64,000 nucleotides of DNA from Nemania diffusa (lineage: Eukaryota > Ascomycota > Sordariomycetes > Xylariales > Xylariaceae), in the NCBI GenBank assembly GCA_038501195.1, contig JBBPUQ010000010.1, positions 2,850,001 to 2,914,000 on the forward strand, written 5' to 3'. Positions within the stretch are counted from its first letter, which is position 1; each line of letters begins with the position of its first letter. Made by a program: the position numbers and the translations under genes. Shown piece by piece: positions 12,901 to 25,883 of the stretch. The notes under the pieces are model-generated. The model searched no databases, had not been told where the DNA came from, and worked only from the letters and a program-made list of their open reading frames with translations.

Positions 12901-13154
12901 TGAAGACCGAGGATAGCCTTGAGGCCGCTGCTCACTCACCAATGGACGGCGCAGAACAACACCTGAACAAGAATATATCATCTGTTGAATCCCTCTCAAT
13001 TCCTCGGTCCTTTTCAGCTCCCCAGTCTCTTCTCCACTCCAAGACACCCAAGGATGTTATCCTTAGTAGTGTGGATGACTCTACTATACTGATAACGCCA
13101 TTGACTGTGCCCTTTGGCCAAAGGCTGCCGACGGACATGGCAATCAAACTCTAG
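9936..13154 (+). CDS. NTA1: Protein N-terminal amidase (nitrilase superfamily)
   Basis: Four exons: 9936-10071, 10154-10480, 10539-10551 and 10601-13154, giving 1009 residues. The ATG at 9936 is the first in frame and leads straight into the nitrilase start MRIGCLQFAPQVGD. The nitrilase domain spans about 1-290. Its catalytic triad is visible: Glu41 in VLPELAFTG, Lys121 in NYRKTFLYYTDE and Cys155 in LGICMDINP. The family deamidates N-terminal Asn or Gln to Asp or Glu, feeding the Arg/N-degron pathway. Residues from about 291 onward are a Ser/Pro/Arg-rich, probably disordered tail absent from the roughly 450-residue yeast enzyme. A small motif HSPNCLVHGR lies near residues 875-884. The Cys155 codon is split by intron 2, and exon 3 has only 13 bases. 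The NTA1 assignment rests on the triad and on the spacing of conserved blocks. Confidence 0.92.
10539..10551 (+). other. NTA1: 13-nt microexon of NTA1 carrying the catalytic cysteine
   Basis: It is flanked by a 58-nt intron (10481-10538, GTAGGT...TTTAG) and a 49-nt intron (10552-10600, GTTCGG...AATAG, branch-like GCTAAT). It finishes the Cys155 codon and encodes Met-Asp-Ile plus two bases of Asn159. Joining all four exons gives exactly 1010 codons with no internal stop and restores the conserved GICMDINP block. Confidence 0.85.
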
Positions 13155-15211
13155 GGCGCTCTATGGTATGGTCAGCTACAAAATCATACATTTTGCTTGA
13201 TGAAGCGAGGAGTTAAAGAGTGTGTGCTCTATAGCGGGGAAATGTGCTGTTTTAGGAGAACTGGCTACTTGTTAGAGTATAGAGTAGGGATTGCGCACCA
13301 AAGGTTTTATGTATTACGGCTTTTATGACTGGTTGACGTGTTGGTTTGGATCTCTCGCGAGATCGTTCTTGTAAAGTTGTGGGATAGTTCTGGTATTCCC
13401 CTAGAGTCTTTCATCAAATTCACAAAGTATACCCGCACAGATCAATTCATTGCTTTACTGTGTGTCATGTTTAATCTAGCATACTAACAAAATCTTAACG
13501 CATGAATTTTTTTCAACATGATGTTGTACGAGTGTGTATGGCGGGCGCTTCCCAATGCTGTGTTTGTACTACTAATCCGCCTACTTTGGTTGTTCGCTGT
13601 GATGATTGGCGCCAGGACTTCACACAGCGAACAAGCCAACATCTGCGACCCTGACATTAGCCCGAGCCTCGCCAACGGAACAGGCTGGTAATTATTAAAA
13701 GTTGGTAGGTATTTAAGCCTTAGAACTCAAATAGGTTGATTTGTTGGTGATGATTGGTTGCATGTATTACTTTACAGTTTGCGAAGTCTTCTCGGCGCAC
13801 TGTAGAACCTTTCACGTGTACATAAACTATCCCGTGATACTGTCAGTACTGGATGAGAGCTCCCGGTTTATCTACAGTAGCATGGTGATACCAAGCTGTC
13901 GGTGGCCGCCGGGTACAATGGTGGACCATTGTTAAGTGACAGCTCACTACTTATTCATAGCGTTGGCTATAATTGATAATTTATACCTACTTATAGTACT
14001 TAGATAGGCATGTACCTATAGTTTCTACAGAGTATAAGCGAGCCAAACTGTGATTTTGGCCCCAGAGTGCCTCTACTTAGGCAGTAGGTACGCATAGTCC
14101 CCCATCACCGCCCGATATTTGGCCCCTGAATTGTGGGATCGTCACACGCATGCGTATGTATAAGCATCCTGTATGGAACAGATCGAACAATTCCATTGCT
14201 GGTCAGGCCAGAGCACGCTATGGTGCACACCGCATGGAGGATACATACTGCGTACGTACATGTAGTAGGAAGCGAGAATCCTGAGAAAGCGACCCCACCC
14301 CCGTCAGCCGAAGGTGTGAATAAGGAAATGCCTCTGCCATGCCGGGGCTGCCATCGCCCACCAAAAACGGCTGGACCCGTTCTTTAATTGTACGCTAGGG
14401 CCACGATGCATCTGGCCGGGGTGCGCTGCGAACTCCTAGTGGTCAATCGTGAGATGGCCTGCAGCTGATCCCTGCCACCATCACCTCCTAGCGTAGGTAT
14501 CGTGGCCAGTGACAGTTCGCCGTCGGGAGGTGAGGAAGGGAGCTAGGCACAGGGAGGCACAGATGGCCCCCAGGCCCCAGACCCCCAACCCCCAACGCTA
14601 CTGCTGCGCTCTATTCTCCAGCAAGTCACAATGTGAAGGTTTCCTCGCCTCCAATTCGCGGGCGGTGGACCGGCTGTATTCTGTCTTTTCCCTCTCCTAC
14701 CTAGCGAGGAAGGCCCGCAGTGGTATGTTGTGGCTCTGTCACCCTTTTGTAGAACCTCGATCACACACCAGCGCCGTTTGTATGTCACAGTGGCAACAGC
14801 GCTTCGAGAGGATACGGGTGCGAGGAAACATATTAGAGCCTGTTGGAACCGCCGACTCGCCGCTTGTGTGACCCGCCCGTCGTCGGTTGTGAGCGATCAC
14901 TGCTGTTGAACCTCGGACGTGAACTCTTTTGAGCAGTTTGCTATCTCATCCAGCAGCCTCATCAATCATTCGATTTCTCTGCTACACAAGGTGGAGGTGA
15001 GCCTCTTATATATCAATCGCCGCGACCGATCTGTGCCGTTCCAACAAGCCTGTCTCATTGGAAGTGAGCATTGCTTCAAACAACTCCGAACTTACGACTC
15101 GACGAATTTTGTTCGATGCCAGACTGGTAGTACACTGGCTGTGACCGGTTAATATCACCACCTGTATTCTGGCCTCTCTCAACAACGTCACTGTTGACGA
15201 TCTGCGCTACT
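13155..15211. other. Intergenic, no gene supported
   Basis: Sequence of 2 kb between NTA1 and LPXTG copy 2. Open frames near 14133-14387 and 14509-14871 lack a recognisable domain, and the second opens on GTG. The 14,100-14,900 part is richer in G+C and may hold a promoter or leader. Confidence 0.5.
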
Positions 15212-16605
15212 ATGCGTTCTGGTCGGCCCATCCTTGCGCTTGGTGTGCTCGTGCACCAGGCGCAGGCAGTTTTTGTTGCGCCTAATTCACCTTGCGCGCA
15301 GAACTGCGGCAATGTTTTTACAACAACGCCAGACCAGATTGCCTGTAACGACGCAGATTTCGGCACAACAGCAGGCAAGGTCTTTCATTCGTGTGTATCT
15401 TGCGAGTCAACTAGCACATATGAAACTATGCAAGGCAATCAAACTGAATCGGACTTACAAGCTATGCTTTGTATGTTGTTACATGTATCTCCATTATGTA
15501 AACGTCTTGCTGATGAACATCATCTATAGTCAACATGCGATATACGACAGCGCAATGTTTATTCCACATTGAAACAGGGCAGTGTAGTCTAATGTGAGTA
15601 TCACCTATCTACATTATGAAAAGAGTTTGAAGCTGATATTGTCCAGGCCGGCCTGCGGGCGGTTGCAAGACGCACTCGAGTATGGCAATCTCTCCTCCTC
15701 AGTCACTCCATATGGTTACTGTAGCATGTGGAGCGACTTCGATTTAGACAAATGTACCGACTGCTTGCGCGTGGATAGTAAAGACTACATTAGGAACTGT
15801 AAGTTTCGTGTGAATATCCTAGCATTAACTTTTTGCTAAATATCTCGCAGTTGTATCGATCCTATCAGGAGCTTGCCAACTGCTGCTCCAACCACCACAG
15901 ACTATCCCATTAACAGGGGACCCATTCACGAGCGCCCTGGTTAATGTCACCAACCCCTCAAACACGGCAGCTGTCAATGCGCACAACAACGTGGGCCCCC
16001 TTACCACCGGCGCGCTGGCCGGTATCGTCATCGGTGGCGTCGCATTCATCTTGATCCTCCTCGGCTGCGGCGTCGTGATCCACGGGAAACGCCGGAGAAA
16101 AAACTACCTGCGCCGCCGCGAGGAGCAGGTAAAGAACTGGCCTAGCCCTGCGGCAGGCGGAGAAATGTTCGAGACGCCGCTCAGCCAGAAACCGTTGCGC
16201 GGCGGATGGGGGGATTCCCCAGTAAGCGCCGCCACGCACGACGGCGCATATCCGTATCCTCGCTATTTCTCGCCATACGCCACGCAATTCGATAGTCCCG
16301 TCAGTGCCGCCGAGGGCCCCGGGCAGATGGCATGGCAGGCCGAGAAAGCACAGAGCATCGGCGTGGCTCTAAGTCCAGATCACGATAACGCGGAGTCGCC
16401 ATGGGGAGACCGGAAAGGAAAAGAGAGGGCCAACGACGATGCAGAAGGCTACGAGCTGCAGGAAGGTGTTAATAGTGCTGGGGGCTACGGATATCCGGAT
16501 CCTACACCGCCTCATATACAGTCGGAAGCGCCCGTGCTCAACCACCCCGGCTATGGCAGGCAAGGACAGGCATATCCGCCACGGTGGACGCCATCGCCAC
16601 CATAG
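15212..16605 (+). CDS. LPXTG-type single-pass surface protein, copy 2 (short, divergent)
   Basis: Four exons: 15212-15470, 15530-15593, 15647-15798 and 15851-16605, giving 409 residues. Introns are 59, 53 and 52 nt. Residues 1-19 are a signal peptide, followed by FVAPNSPCAQNC, matching LQVTPNSPCTSFC of copy 3. The ectodomain keeps CNDADFGTTAG and CVSC. The stretch encoded by the short second exon is poorly conserved, and an extra intron splits what is a single 249-nt exon in copies 1 and 3. A transmembrane helix spans about 213-235 just after GPLTTG, followed by HGKRRRK. The tail (236-409) is rich in Gly, Pro and Tyr, with repeated SPVSAA motifs. The short, eroded ectodomain could mean relaxed constraint, but no stop or frameshift is forced. 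The function of the family is unknown. Confidence 0.82.
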
Positions 16606-17283
16606 CAGTGTTGCTACCTTAACGAGAATATGCTGGAGAATGAGTGAAAGCGAAGAGATGTTTGGGCATGCGGAGTTATTTTGGGGTTCATGCTGCATAT
16701 TTCCCAGGTTTGGAGTTTGGGCGCACGCGCGTGAGTGAGTTGGGGTCCGTGAGATTACTATTATACCACTATACAGATCCAGGCTGGCTAGGAGTCCCTG
16801 GAATCGGCGTTTACATGTATTTTACTCCATAATATTTTCCTGGTAGCATGTCTCCTTTTTTTAAGAGGAAAAGAAAAGATCTGAGCTAATGATGAAGACC
16901 TACATAGGTAATAGGTTTCTACTTATGCACGCTTATTAGTAGGTACCTACAGTTAACAATGGTGAAAAATGTGGCTGGAGAGAAAGCTTAGGTGCACTAC
17001 CTACGTATCTAGTGTGGCGCTGGTCAAGATTAGAACCGGGACGCTTAGCGATAAGAAGTTTGGCATCTGTGGCTGGAGCTCTCCGGCTCTTTCCCCACAG
17101 GTTCCTCGAATTGGCTACTAGCAGAAATTTTTGGAGCTCTGCTTTTTTTTCCAATCGAACTAAAAGGTATCTCGACAGTGAAGTTCTGCACCTGCAAATT
17201 CATAGAACAACGCCACTTCTCGCGAAGATCACCGACTCTAATATATTTATCTTTTCCTACTATAGATATATTGACGGTTGACA
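16606..17283. other. Intergenic, upstream of CBF5
   Basis: 678 bp with no gene. T-rich and A-rich tracts lie near 16855-16878. The sequence just before the CBF5 start is A+T-rich and fits a short leader. Confidence 0.5.
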
Positions 17284-19441
<2,158 letters not shown>

Positions 19442-21613
19442 TCTGAGATTCCAACCGTTTATTTACGAGTAGCTTTGGGTGATACCATCTCGGCTAGCAT
19501 CTCGCTAGCTTTCGTCGCATGTTGATGTGCATGGCGTTTTTACTGTATTATACAGTTTATAGGTTCTGGAAAACGGCGTTCCGGAAGTTTGCTTTCATGG
19601 CATGGAATAATGATATCCGAAAACGGATTAAGGACAGAGTTACCCCTAGATTAATTACATTGCTAAATGTGTTATTCAATCAGGGAACAGAATGTTAATC
19701 CAGCTTCGAATCAGATGATGTTTGATTTACGCTGCCGTAGTATTGAATGTGTTAGTGAGGTCTCACGTAAAACAACACTACCTGGTACTCCTTGGTCTCT
19801 GTATTAAGGTACCACTTTTAACAAAGCTGTATGTACTTAGCATCACAAACCCTACCTAACATAAGAATATAGTAGGCAGCTGAATTAGACTGGATGATAA
19901 AATATAATGATATACGCTAAATGACAGCTATCTAGGAACAGCACCAAAGCCACTCCTAGGCCTACAGGCGCTATATTAGGATATACCTAATATCGTCTCT
20001 ATCTAGATAGGGTTAACAGGAGGAGCAATAGGCTTCCGTCGTGAGATACATACAGTAAGGGTGATACCGGGTCCCCTTTGAGAATCATGAACTGCGCTGA
20101 TCGGAATTACATGGCATGACGCGTGTCATGCGATTCAACATCTATGTAGTACAATCGCTGAGATTTTAGCGTGTCTAACTATCTACATATGTAGCTACTG
20201 TTGTTGGATGCGCCAACTACAAAGATATGATTGGACTAAATACTAAATACACAGAATACTTATGCCCTCGAGCTGTACCGAAATAAGAAAACTGGCCCGT
20301 CTTTTTGGCCTAGTTTAGACATACCTTATACCTGATGTAGCAGCAGGACCTCACCTCGGTGCTGGAATACAAGCAATGCTAACCACAACGGTGGTGCAGA
20401 GATGAGGGATCTCCCAGGTCTTTGGGCAAAGCGCTCAATACGACTGTGCAATGCAGGATTGAAGCTCCGTGGTTCGCTGGAAATAAAGCTTGGCATCACT
20501 TACTAAGTAACTAGGTCAGCACAGACCATTGACGACTTAGCTGGATTGGGCATGAAGGTAGACAAAATAAGCGCCTGTCAAACATTGAAGATATTCTGTG
20601 CAGCTCGCATGCGGCACGCTGCATGCTGCACGCCACCATCACCGTGATATCTTCGCTATATCGCCATGTGCTATAATGCTGATCTAATGTAGTTTCTATG
20701 CAAGATTAGTTGACCTTCTCTTTTGTTTATACTTGCGATCTCAGACTTCGACTCAGAAACCTCCTAATAGCCCAGCAATTTAGCTGCGCATTTATCTCTA
20801 ACTAGCACAGCATGTGGTGCGCAACCTGGGTCAAGAAACTGTAGAGGAGCTTCTGGGGTAAAGCCATCCTGTCCAGCTCCGGTGAGTATATGCATGACAT
20901 ATGGGCCGGTCGGTCACCGCAAGCCCAACTCAGAAGCGAAGAGACTCGGACCGGCGCGCACGAGGGATCCAGGAACGGCCGTTTTCTGAACAGGGATCTT
21001 CCGCTAGAGTGCCAGTGACCGTATTTGCCGCCTGTGACCTGCATGCATGGCCCACCGCATCGACTTCGTCTAACCTGCTCGACAAATCACAGGTCTTGCC
21101 CTGGAGAGAATCTCCCTACGACTGGTTCGCTCTTCTGTGATGCCTTACAGTAGGTGTACTAGGGCACTAGCCCGCGATCTTAGTCTGAGTAGCAATGGGC
21201 TATTGCGGACATTTCCTCGATAGCGTCAACTTGGGCGGTAGGTGTCAGTTAGGATAGTCTAAGCGATGCTACACCAGATCTTACGAGCATCTAGTAAGTA
21301 TGTGAGTGGTATTTGGTAGGTTGAGGGTTCATATACCTATATGTGTACTACCTCTCCTGAGCATACTCCTATCTCTCTCAACTTCCTACACTCGTCGATA
21401 TTTCACTTCTGCTCCTGGGTAATCCCTTCATTCATTCATTCATTCACTGAATCGATTCCCATTCTCGGAGATCCTTGATTTCCAGCTGGCTGGTTGTCAT
21501 TGTTTCAAAATTAAACTAATTGTAATATTCTTGCTCCTCTCTTTACGTACTATTTGCACGCTACCCCGTGCTTTGATACCCATCATTTACCGGCGTAAAT
21601 AGCCTGTCCCATA
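19442..21613. other. Intergenic, no gene supported
   Basis: 2.2 kb between CBF5 and LPXTG copy 3. An imperfect palindrome (TATTAGGATATACCTAATA) lies near 19975-19993. No recognisable coding sequence is present. The last 250 bases are CT-rich and probably contain the copy 3 promoter and leader. Confidence 0.5.
21427..21446 (+). repeat. TTCA microsatellite, five units
   Basis: Five exact TTCA units in the upstream region of LPXTG copy 3, about 170 bp before its ATG. Confidence 0.9.
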
Positions 21614-23365
21614 ATGGCGATCTTCCTTTTCACGTACATTTTCGGACTCCTTATTCCATACTCTACAGCGTTACAAGTCACGCCTAATTCGCCCTGCACT
21701 TCGTTCTGTCTCGATTCGGAGGGTGGCGACGTCTCTGACCCTAACTCATCAACTACAACGAATCAAGATATAACATGTCTCGACTCCGAATACGGGTCAT
21801 CAGCTAAAGGCCTGCAATTCCAACGATGTATCAGCTGTCTTCAAGATAGCACATTCTCTCAGGGGAGTGAGAGTGACCAACTCTGGTTTCTTTGTAAGCG
21901 AAATTTTACCCCCTATAGACGGTTTCATCCTGACTTTCAACTAGACAATCTCAGATATGCATTTGACAATTGTATATTTGGCTTCCCTAATGTCACTGGC
22001 AATCCATCTACTCCATGCTCTACATCCACAGCATGCGGAGTACTGAGGGACTCCCTCACCGAAGGCGATCTAAGCCCAACCGACCCAGACTACTCATATT
22101 GCGACGTCGACGGCGGAGTCATAACCAGCTCTTCAACCTCGCAGTGCATGTTATGCGTAGGTGCCTCGTCTGACCAAGGCTTCTTAGTGAACTGTGAGCT
22201 TCAATGCCTACCTTGACCATCCCCATCTCATCTTCTAACACATCCTATAGATCTAGTAGCACTGGAGGCAGGCTGCAACCAGCGACCGGCCGCTGGAGCA
22301 GTAGTAGGCCTGAGCGATACCGTCTTTTCTGCTACGCAGATCAACGCCGTGGACACTGGTTCCAGCGCCTCCAAGGGTAAACAGTCCGCCCTTCCCACCA
22401 CCACCATTGTCGGCATCGCCGTCGGTGCGGCGGTAGTCATCCTAGCGATAGCAGGCTTCTTCTTCGTCCGCCACCGAAAGCGGCGAAACCGCCGTCTCCG
22501 CCTCGAAGGCGACACGCCCCAGGGAAGCGGGCTGGGACGAGGCCAGCACCGCGCATCGGAGCTCTCCTTCCGCTGCCAGACGCACCTGACGCCGCGCTCC
22601 CCCGCCTTCCCGAACCACTCGAGCACCACGATCGAAGAGGAGGAGCAGGAGAAGAGCTACTCCAACCCACACCTAGCACTAGGTTCCCACCCCATCACCC
22701 TCTCATCGCCCATACTATCAAAGACAACGCCGCCGCCGCCGACCTCGTGGGAGCTGCAGTCCCGCCCGCAATCCTTCTGCCGGCCTAGACCGGCGCCGCA
22801 GCCGCTGCAGAACATCTCCATCACCACGGCCCCGGCGGTCCCGGAGCACGTGCACTACTCCACCTCGCCGCGGGGGTCGCGGTTCTCGCCGCGGGACGAG
22901 ACGCCCACGAGCACCACGAGCACGCGCAGCACGGCGCAGCTGCTGCCTCTGCGGCCGTACAACCCGGCCGAGTACGGCGTCGTCGTCGCGTCGTCGCCGC
23001 ATATCGGCAGCCCCGCAGCCGACGGCGCGGCGTACGGGAGCCCCGTCTCCGCGTCTACGGCGAGTCCGCTGCTGAGCCGGCTCTGGGAGGGTAAGCAGGG
23101 GGCGCAGGGCCAGGAGGGTATGGCGCCGATCTGGGAGATGCCGCAGCAGCAGCAGCAGCAGCAGCAGCGCGAGTCGGCACTTGGTGTTGGTAGCGGTGGT
23201 GGTGTGGCGGCGCGGAGAGGGGGAGGGGCGCTGGAGCGTATGGGCGTGCCGCTGAGTCCGGGGCGGAGGAAGGGTGTTGTGTCGGGTAGCCCGGTCGAGT
23301 CCACGGAGATTAATACCGTTTTTCCCGGGCCGCCGCCGAGTCCGGGGTCGAGGTGGAGGAGGTGA
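21614..23365 (+). CDS. LPXTG-type single-pass surface protein, copy 3
   Basis: Three exons: 21614-21893, 21945-22193 and 22251-23365, giving 547 residues. Intron positions and phases match copy 1, and exon 2 is 249 nt in both. The signal peptide is residues 1-19, and the mature protein starts LQVTPNSPCTSFC. The cysteine-rich ectodomain contains CLDSEYGSSAKG, CISCL, WFLYNLRYAF and LVALEAGCNQRPAAG. An LPTT stretch precedes a transmembrane helix at about 229-249, then RHRKRRNRR. The tail is long, Pro/Ser-rich and highly G+C-rich. It has an eight-glutamine run at 475-482 and repeated SPVS/GSPV motifs that resemble the copy 2 tail. Conserved outside, variable inside suggests a receptor or adhesin-like family, but function is unproven. 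Confidence 0.92.
23144..23167 (+). repeat. CAG trinucleotide run (8 units) coding polyglutamine
   Basis: Eight pure CAG codons in the cytoplasmic tail of LPXTG copy 3 encode Gln475-482. A pure codon run is likely to be length-variable between strains. Confidence 0.93.
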
Positions 23366-24241
23366 TGGGGGTAGGTAAGGGATGTTACATGATAATGATG
23401 GGGCTGTTTTATAGTGTGGCGAATGATACCAATATATTTATTAATAATGCCCTCCTTATCCATGATTTTCCATTCGTAGAGTTCATGTTTTGTCTCACGT
23501 TTCTATCTGCGCTTTCTTCTATACTAAGACGATCTGGCATGGACTTAAGGTGCTGCCAAACATTGTCCTTAGGTCCGCAACGATGGTGTTGGGTATTTCC
23601 CAAGATGCTAAGTGCCCTTTTACCCTTTACTTCCCTCATAGACTAAGTGAATTATCAAATACATAGTTTCGTGGCTTCGGGAGCAAGGGTCACCCGTTCT
23701 TGAGCCTCGCGACACCTGACCGGGCTGCCGTGGAGGGGATGGCCAATGTGAGAGAAATAGGGCCCTCATCATTATCTAAAGGAGACCATGCTTATCGATG
23801 GTTGCCCATGCTTTCCCTTGAGACGGTACCTACACGTCCGCGCTCCGTTTGTCAGGTTCTATCGGGGCTTACTATGTCTCACCGCTGACATGCCGCATTC
23901 TGTTTAAATAAGAACACTGGCTGTATTACTCGTTAGGCACCTATATGTATCTTAGAACTTACAGATATTCTGTACTCACTAACCGGCTAGGGACGAGAGA
24001 TAAAATTTAGTTAGACCTGGGGCGATGCCATGGAATATCCGGGTATCGCCCATGCCTCTTCGTTGGATTAAATGGTCAGTTACCTCCCGGCCTCGAGGGA
24101 GTTTCGCTCTCTCTCTCTTTGATTCAAGTCTTGATAATGTTAGAGCACTATTTGTACGCGAGGCAAAATGGTGTCTTAAAAGAAATAGAAATTTGATTCC
24201 TTACATCGGAGAGAAAGGTTGGGTGTAGCACAGACCCTGCT
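23366..24241. other. Convergent intergenic region
   Basis: This separates the 3' ends of LPXTG copy 3 (plus) and the DUF6601-like gene (minus). It is A+T-richer than the flanking coding sequence. No gene, and no clear terminator signal can be assigned. Confidence 0.5.
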
Positions 24242-25535
24242 TCATTTCTTGTTGGCAGAGCATGCTCTGTTTTCTTGGTCACTGCCTCCCGTGGAACTCA
24301 CCACAGCCCCGGCCTCCACGGCCACTGTTTGTGTATGGCGTCTCCTCCGATACAAGTCCTTGAGAGCGAAGATAGTCTCTCGAGATGATAAAGCCACAAA
24401 AACCACTAGCAAGAAAAGGAGGACGATAGCAACGATAAATAGTGTGAAAATTGAGAACCCCTGAGACGCTCTGACAAAGGCAAGCCAAGACCTGCCTGAA
24501 TCGTCGATGAGCGGCATGGCAGCTAAAACGACCTGCATGGCACTTAACAGTACAGAGAAGATACTGAACAGGAAGATAATGGGCCCGTAGAAACGCGCAA
24601 AGTAAGGCCCATATTGACCCTCGGCCTTGTGGTAGGTGAAGCGGAAGAGAATGATTTTGATCCAAATGTTGAGCCGCGAGAGCCGCAGCTCGCCGTAGCT
24701 GTAGCGCGGAGAGACCATACTGTCATCGACGACCTCTAGCGACCTCATCAATCTAATAAAGTCTGCATATTTAGTCTTCTTCGGCAACAGACGGTGGTCC
24801 TCGTTCATGGCGAGGTCGAAGTCAGACCGTCGCCGCACGAGGTAGCTGTATGATCGGAGGAAGCCGAGCGCTGCCTTTCTCAGGTCATTTCGCAGCGCTT
24901 CTGGAACAGGCGAACTCGGAGATATCAGGTAGAAGTCCCAGAATGCGTGAGATAAGAGGTATTTAGGTAGCGGCTTGATGAATACGCGGTTGTAGTGCCA
25001 AACGAGGTGCAATCCCGGCCTCTCCGTGATGACGATTTCGCGACCCCGGACGATATGATGGGTGAGGGATGAAATGTGGGAGCTATCTTGTTTTGCAACG
25101 AGCCAGAGATGTGCAGACAACTGATTAAGGTCTGCAGTTGCTAGCTCCTCGTCGAGATGTGCGCTGATTGTCGCGTTGTCTAGCTGGATGTTCGGCTCGC
25201 CGGGTAAGTGGTCTTTCGGCCTAGCAGGCCCTGGGGGTTGTACAGCGGGCTTGTTCCTTCTCTGGATGAGATTAGTCTGGCCTAGTTTGATAATTACTAG
25301 GCCCTTGCAAAGCTCGTCATCTTCGATGAAAGGAGGCCGATCCATATCGTGGAATGTACTTAGCTCTTGGGTGAAGCGTTGCCTTGCTGTAAACCAAGGA
25401 GGGTCCAGTTTTGACAACTGTAAATTGGCTGGATTCTGGGTTGAAGCTTGGTTCGATTCTTATTCCTAGCCCGGCATTCTTTAGCTCTACAGTATGCGTG
25501 GTCGCTAGGTGTTTTTTCCCGATCTTTTGCTTCAT
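24242..25535 (-). CDS. DUF6601-like fungal two-pass membrane protein
   Basis: The main exon runs from 25417 to the stop at 24242 and encodes 391 residues. It opens on TTG preceded by a good acceptor (CAATTTACAG). I therefore infer a first exon at 25535-25491 (ATG) joined by a 73-nt intron (25490-25418, GTAGAG donor), giving 406 residues in frame. An alternative start is the in-frame ATG at 25345. The conserved core has HLWLVAKQ, then LHLVWHYNRVFIKPLPKYLLSHAFWDFYL. Towards the C-terminus lie a Leu/Arg-rich segment, two hydrophobic helices (about 277-300 and 319-343 in the 391-residue count) and a basic RRRRH end. This layout matches the fungal family known as DUF6601, which has no established function. 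Family members are sometimes mislabelled subtilisin-like proteases; I see no protease motif. Confidence 0.82.
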
Positions 25536-25883
25536 TGGGTGTGAACTGCTGGTGTTGCTAGAAATGATGACGTGTTGTTATTGCACAAGGAGAAATATTC
25601 TACCTGGGCCAGCAGTATCTACTCTACTGGCTCATATAGGGGCTACGGCCCCTGCTGTATTTCCGACCTCCTTGAGGTTTAGTACCGTAACACAGGCAAT
25701 TCATTTATTGGTCTATTGTCGATATTGGAGTAGCAGATTTGAAGCGAGATCATGTATTTTTTTTGTTGATACGACCTTTTGCCCCTCTCTAGGGCTGGAT
25801 CGATAAGCCTATATGATAGAAGTTCCCCCATCAAATCCAAGTTTCAGCAACAATAGACACCCGAGAGCCTGTATATAATCAAA
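25536..25883. promoter_or_regulatory. Divergent intergenic region between the DUF6601-like gene and the NLR
   Basis: 348 bp separate the two inferred start codons, so the genes probably share a promoter region. A TATATAA motif lies near 25872-25878, only about 10 bases before the NLR ATG, so it may not act as a true TATA box. The DUF6601-like start is itself uncertain. Confidence 0.4.

Noticed and set aside
14389..14512. Blocks CTAGCGTA and ATCGTGGC occurring on both strands about 100 bp apart
   Set aside because: The order of the two blocks is swapped relative to a true inverted repeat, so it forms no stem or element.
25443..25470. GGTTCGATTC, resembling a tRNA B box
   Set aside because: The flanking bases do not pair as a T stem and no A box or acceptor stem is present.
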